This document shows, piece by piece, positions 60,375 to 64,000 of a stretch of DNA of 64,000 nt. The stretch is taken from assembly GCA_900016675.1 (NCBI GenBank), contig LN483070.1:1240001-1304000 (forward strand). Reading direction: 5' to 3'. Source of the DNA: Arthrobacter saudimassiliensis. GTDB taxonomy: Bacteria; Actinomycetota; Actinomycetes; Actinomycetales; Micrococcaceae. The notes beneath the pieces are model-generated. The model was not told the DNA's origin. It ran no database searches and worked only from the letters and a program-made list of their open reading frames with translations. The first letter of the stretch is position 1. The number at the start of each line of letters is the position of its first letter. A program made the position numbers and the translations under genes.

Positions 60375-60414
60375 ACGGGCCGGCCGCCACCTTTGCAGGT
60401 GGCGGCCGGCCCGT
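60375..60414 (+). terminator. Bidirectional terminator, copA / parC
   Basis: An 18-bp perfect stem (60375-60392 with 60397-60414) around TTGC separates the convergent genes, followed by TGTCC without a long T-run. Confidence 0.85.
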
Positions 60415-60436
60415 TGTCCGTCTTCGGCCGGTCGGG

Positions 60437-62917
60437 CTACCCGAGGCTGGGCCCGACGGCGTCGACCTGGCTGGCCAGCGGCACTCCCGAACCGTCGCGC
60501 CGGCCATGCTCGGTGGGCAGCGCGCGGGCCACGCCGTTGGCGGCGGCGGCCTTGGCGGGGCCGTGCCCGGCCCAGGCCAGCGAGACGGTGTCCTCGCCCT
60601 TCAGGAACCGGTGCGCACGTACACCGGCCGTGGCGCGGCCCTTCACCGGGTACTCCTGCAGCGGGGTGACCTTCACCGAGCCGCCGGGCGTGCCGGGCAG
60701 GGTCTCGGCGCCGGTGGACACCGTCACCACCACCGCCTCCGGATCCTCGGTGGACACCACGCCGAAGAACACGACCTGGTCGCCGTCGGCGAGCCTGATG
60801 CCCGCCATGCCTCCCGCGGTCCGGCCCTGCGCCCGCACCGCTGCGGCGGGGAAGCGCAGCAGCTGACCGCCGGAGGTGACGAACACGAGCTCATCGCTGT
60901 CCTCGGCGGCGACGGCCGCGCCCACCACTTCGTCGCGGTCCTTGAGGGCGATCGCCTCCCACTCGTCGCGGTTCAGCGGATAGTCGGGATTGACCCGCTT
61001 CACCACTCCGTTGCGCGTGCCCAGGGCGAGGACCTGGTTCAGCGGGACCAGGGCCACCAGGCGTTCGTTCTTCCCAAGGGAGAGGAACTCCTTGACCGGC
61101 ACGCCGCCGGCCAGGTTCGGCAGGCCGATGCCCGGCGCCAGCACGGGCAGGTCCATGACCTGCACCCGCACCATCCGGCCGGTGGAGGTCAGGGCGGCGA
61201 TTTCACCGCGCGCGGTGGCCCGCACGACGGAGCGGAACGCGTCGTGGCGCGCCCGCTTGCCCGATTCGACCAGCTCCTGCTGGTCCGCGGTCCGCGCCAC
61301 CTGGCCGGAGGTCGACAGGATCACCCAGCACGGGTCGTCGGCGATCTCCAGCGGCAGGACGGCCTTGGCCGCCTTGCCCTTCGCGGTGAGCGAGGCGGCG
61401 GCCGCCGCGCCGTCGGCCTCCGATTCCAGCAGCAGGGTCCGGCGGGGCGTCGCGTATTTGTCGGCGATCTCGGCCAGCTCGTCGGAGACCAGGGCGCGCA
61501 GCCGGGTATCGGAGGCCAGGATCTCCTCGAGTTCGGCGATGTCGCGGCGCAGCTCCTCCTGCTCCTTTTCCAGCTCGATCCGCGAATAACGGGTGAGCTG
61601 GCGCAGCCTCAGCTCCAGGATGTGGTTGGCCTGCACCTCGGAGAGGTCGTAGATCGCCATCAGCCGCTCCCGGGCCTGGGCGGTCTCGTCGGAGGACCGG
61701 ATGATCTGGATGACCTCGTCGATGTCCATGATGGCCACCAGCAGGCCCTCGACCAGGTGCAGCCGGTCCTTCTTCCGGCCCAGGCGGAAGGCGGTGCGGC
61801 GGCGTACCACGCCGAGGCGGTGGGCGACGTACACCTGCAGCAGCTCCAGCAGGCCCAGGGTGCGCGGCTGGCCGTCGACCAGGGCAACATTGTTGATGCC
61901 GAAGGAGTCCTCCAGCGGCGTGTACCGGTACAGCTGGGCCAGCACCGCCTGCGGATTGAAGCCGTTCTTCAGCTCGATGACCAGCCGCAGCCCGTTGGTG
62001 CGGTCGGTCAGGTCCACGACGTCGGAGATCCCGGCGAGCTTCTTGGAGGTGACGGCGTCCTTGATCTTCTCGATCACCTTTTCCGGGCCCACCATGTACG
62101 GCAGTTCGGTGACCACCAGGCCGGTCCGCCGGGGGCTGATCTGTTCGATCTCCACCTTCGCGCGGGTCCGAAACGAACCGCGCCCGGTGGCGTAGGCGTC
62201 TCGGATGCCGTCCAGGCCCACGATCCGTCCGCCGGAGGGCAGGTCCGGCCCGGGCACGAAGCGCATGACGTCTTCCAGCGTGGCGTCCGGGTGCAGGATC
62301 AGGTGCCGCGCGGCGGCAATGACCTCGCCCAGGTTGTGCGGGGCCATGTTCGTGGCCATGCCGACGGCGATGCCGGAGGCGCCGTTGACCAAAAGGTTCG
62401 GGAAGGCGGCCGGCAGCACCTCGGGCTGCTGCAGCTGGTTGTCGTAGTTCGGAACGAAGTCCACGACGTCTTCGTCGAGGTGGCTGGTCAGGGTCAGGGC
62501 CGGGGCGGCCAGGCGTGCCTCGGTGTACCGGGCGGCGGCCGGGCCGTCGTCGAGCGAGCCGAAGTTGCCGTGGCCGTCGATCAGCGGCAGCCGCAGCGCC
62601 CAGTCCTGCGCCATGCGGACCATCGCATCGTAGATGGCGGTGTCGCCGTGGGGGTGCAGCTTGCCCATCACCTCGCCCACCACGCGGGCGCTCTTGACGT
62701 GTCCGCGGTCCGGGCGCAGGCCCATCTCCGCCATCATGTACAGGATGCGCCGCTGCACCGGCTTCAGGCCGTCACGGGCGTCGGGAAGCGCACGCGAGTA
62801 GATCACCGAGTAGGCGTACTCCAGGAAGGAGCCCTCCATCTCGCTGGTCACGTCGATATCGACGATGTTCTCAGCGATCTGCTCGGGAGGATTGGACGGG
62901 GAGGAGCGCCGGGCCAT
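60437..62917 (-). CDS. parC: Type IIA topoisomerase subunit A (ParC/GyrA-like)
   Basis: 826 residues. The N-terminal winged-helix domain has the quinolone-resistance region [24 protein letters not shown] (shown in parts: [13 protein letters not shown]), with Thr93 and Asp97 at the positions of E. coli GyrA Ser83 and Asp87. The catalytic Tyr is Y131 in ARYTEARL. The C-terminal beta-pinwheel is partial, with [16 protein letters not shown] and related repeats. The ATG at 62917 follows AAGGACACA; upstream codons are non-conserved. Its partner is the subunit B gene at 45639. Confidence 0.92.
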   Translation of the reverse strand: MARRSSPSNPPEQIAENIVDIDVTSEMEGSFLEYAYSVIYSRALPDARDGLKPVQRRILYMMAEMGLRPDRGHVKSARVVGEVMGKLHPHGDTAIYDAMVRMAQDWALRLPLIDGHGNFGSLDDGPAAARYTEARLAAPALTLTSHLDEDVVDFVPNYDNQLQQPEVLPAAFPNLLVNGASGIAVGMATNMAPHNLGEVIAAARHLILHPDATLEDVMRFVPGPDLPSGGRIVGLDGIRDAYATGRGSFRTRAKVEIEQISPRRTGLVVTELPYMVGPEKVIEKIKDAVTSKKLAGISDVVDLTDRTNGLRLVIELKNGFNPQAVLAQLYRYTPLEDSFGINNVALVDGQPRTLGLLELLQVYVAHRLGVVRRRTAFRLGRKKDRLHLVEGLLVAIMDIDEVIQIIRSSDETAQARERLMAIYDLSEVQANHILELRLRQLTRYSRIELEKEQEELRRDIAELEEILASDTRLRALVSDELAEIADKYATPRRTLLLESEADGAAAAASLTAKGKAAKAVLPLEIADDPCWVILSTSGQVARTADQQELVESGKRARHDAFRSVVRATARGEIAALTSTGRMVRVQVMDLPVLAPGIGLPNLAGGVPVKEFLSLGKNERLVALVPLNQVLALGTRNGVVKRVNPDYPLNRDEWEAIALKDRDEVVGAAVAAEDSDELVFVTSGGQLLRFPAAAVRAQGRTAGGMAGIRLADGDQVVFFGVVSTEDPEAVVVTVSTGAETLPGTPGGSVKVTPLQEYPVKGRATAGVRAHRFLKGEDTVSLAWAGHGPAKAAAANGVARALPTEHGRRDGSGVPLASQVDAVGPSLG

Positions 62918-63056
62918 GCTGGGGTTGTGTCCTTGCGGTCGGTTGGGCGGCCCCGCCGGCGCCGGCCCGACATGCGCCGCGGCCCGCGGCGGCACGCCGG
63001 GGCCAGGCTGACGGACCCGCCCGGCAGGTTTGCTGACAGTGCGGGAAAAATCCCAC

Positions 63057-63062
63057 TACCCT
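63057..63062 (+). promoter_or_regulatory. -10 hexamer TACCCT, leaderless acetyltransferase gene
   Basis: TACCCT ends 6 nt before the ATG at 63069. TGACAG lies 17 bp upstream of the hexamer, giving both promoter elements. Confidence 0.6.
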
Positions 63063-63068
63063 GAGTCT

Positions 63069-64000
63069 ATGGCGGACCAGGGACAGTACCCCGAACATTG
63101 GGAAGCGGACATCGTGTTGCGCGACGGCGGCACGGCCCACCTCCGGCCGGTGCATCCCGACGACGCCGAAGCGCTGCAGGCCTTCCACATGCGCCAGTCG
63201 CAGAACTCCATCTACCTGCGCTTTTTCACCTACAAGGCCAAGCTGAGCAGCCGGGAACTGGCCCGCTTCACCAAGGTCGACCACCGGGACCGGGTGGCGC
63301 TGGTGGTGACCATCGGCTCCGAGATCGTCGGCATCGGCCGGTATGACCGCCTCGACGACCCGGCCGAGGCCGAGGTTGCGTTCAATATCTCAGACGACCA
63401 CCAGGGCCGGGGCCTGGGCTCCATCCTGCTGGAGCACCTGGCCGACGCCGCCCGCGAAAACGGGATCCGCCGGTTCTCCGCCGAGGTGCTGCCCGAGAAC
63501 CGGAAGATGATCGGCGTCTTCGCCGACGCCGGCTACGAGGTGCGCCGCCACTTCGACGACGGCGTGATCGCCCTCGACTTCAACATCGACCCCACCGAGA
63601 AGTCCCGGGCGGTGATGGAAGCCCGCGAGCACCGCGCCGAGGCGCGCAGCGTCGCGGACCTGCTGGCGCCGTCGTCCCTGGCCGTGATCGGCGCCAGCCG
63701 GGAATGGGGCACGGTGGGCTACCAGCTGCTGGAGCACATCGTGGAGGGCGGCTTCAACGGCCCGGTCTACGCGGTCAACCCGGAGGCCTTCGAGCTGGCC
63801 GGCATGGTCTCCTACGCGCGGATCGCCGAAGTGCCGGAGCCGGTGCAGCTGGCCGTCATCGCGGTGCCCTATGAGCAGGTCCTGCCGGTCGTCGATGAGT
63901 GCGCCGCGGCCGGCGTGAAGGGCCTGCTGGTGGCCACCGCGGGATTCGCCGGCGACGGCGAACGCGGCCTGGCGCGGCAGCGGGAGCTGGTCCGGCGGGC
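63069..64000 (+). CDS. GNAT / acyl-CoA synthetase (ADP-forming) fusion, N-terminal part
   Basis: 311 codons run to the window edge without a stop. The first 175 residues are a GNAT domain (TAHLRPVHPDDAEAL, SIYLRFFTYK, SDDHQGRGLGSILLEHLADAAR). From about residue 195 a CoA-binding domain of NDP-forming acetyl-CoA synthetase begins (SVADLLAPSSLAVIGASREWGTVGYQLL, VYAVNPEAFELAGM, VIAVPYEQVLPVVDECAAAGVKGLLV). The order GNAT then ACS matches actinobacterial protein acetyltransferases of the AcP/Pat type, which can acetylate lysines. The ATG is at the predicted transcription start. Truncation is due only to the window end. Confidence 0.88.
   Translation, partial: MADQGQYPEHWEADIVLRDGGTAHLRPVHPDDAEALQAFHMRQSQNSIYLRFFTYKAKLSSRELARFTKVDHRDRVALVVTIGSEIVGIGRYDRLDDPAEAEVAFNISDDHQGRGLGSILLEHLADAARENGIRRFSAEVLPENRKMIGVFADAGYEVRRHFDDGVIALDFNIDPTEKSRAVMEAREHRAEARSVADLLAPSSLAVIGASREWGTVGYQLLEHIVEGGFNGPVYAVNPEAFELAGMVSYARIAEVPEPVQLAVIAVPYEQVLPVVDECAAAGVKGLLVATAGFAGDGERGLARQRELVRR

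Overview
The window is GC-rich (roughly 70%) chromosomal DNA from an actinobacterium, most likely an Arthrobacter-like member of the Micrococcaceae. The evidence is the gene order and gene set: ftsQ-ftsZ-pgeF-yggS-sepF-yggT-divIVA-lspA-rluD, glnA2-glnE, polyphosphate glucokinase, DUF4191-lipA-lipB, sucB-lpd-pepA, PAC2-MFS-DUF4192-sigA, and DUF7455-parE. I see no rRNA, CRISPR array, phage, insertion sequence or plasmid gene. The window is a dense core-genome segment with short intergenic gaps and a few well-preserved regulatory sites.

Layout. 1-6.6 kb is the tail of the division and cell-wall cluster. 6.7-14.5 kb holds dnaE, hisD, nrdR, polyphosphate glucokinase, map and a 58-residue SPOR-like protein. 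14.6-24.3 kb is rich in nitrogen metabolism: panB, a GlnA2-type glutamine synthetase next to the glnE adenylyltransferase, a fused binding-protein/permease amino-acid ABC transporter with its ATPase, tRNA-Lys(CTT), and the main glutamine synthetase glnA1 behind a complete GlnR box. 24.4-34 kb has an RDD protein, DUF4191, lipA/lipB, a membrane Ser/Thr kinase, a tricorn protease, an OsmC peroxidase-like protein and a small membrane protein. 34-39 kb carries the 2-oxoacid dehydrogenase E2 and E3 genes and leucyl aminopeptidase. 39-45 kb has PAC2, MFS, DUF4192 and the principal sigma factor. 45-60 kb has topoisomerase IV subunit B, a BlaI/M56 pair divergent from cydAB-cydDC, a two-domain GNAT protein, a DtxR-type regulator and a csoR-copZ-copA copper operon. 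60.4-64 kb has topoisomerase IV subunit A and the start of a GNAT/acyl-CoA synthetase fusion cut by the window end.

Most notable signal. A 17-bp inverted repeat, TTCTAC-N5-GTAGAA, occurs three times in the 265-bp gap between the divergent blaI-M56 genes and cytochrome bd oxidase (cydA). There it overlaps the likely cydA promoter. A fourth copy lies upstream of an otherwise unplaced four-helix membrane protein at 33583-33933. This suggests a BlaI/M56 signalling switch, without a penicillin-binding sensor domain, that controls the alternative terminal oxidase and at least one distant membrane gene.

Other regulatory logic readable in the DNA: a GlnR box with perfect spacing before glnA1, paired NrdR-type palindromes before nrdR, two CsoR boxes with one inside the promoter spacer, repeated motifs in the ftsZ leader, and at least eleven genes where a TANNNT hexamer sits 6-7 nt before the start codon, the layout expected of leaderless mRNAs.
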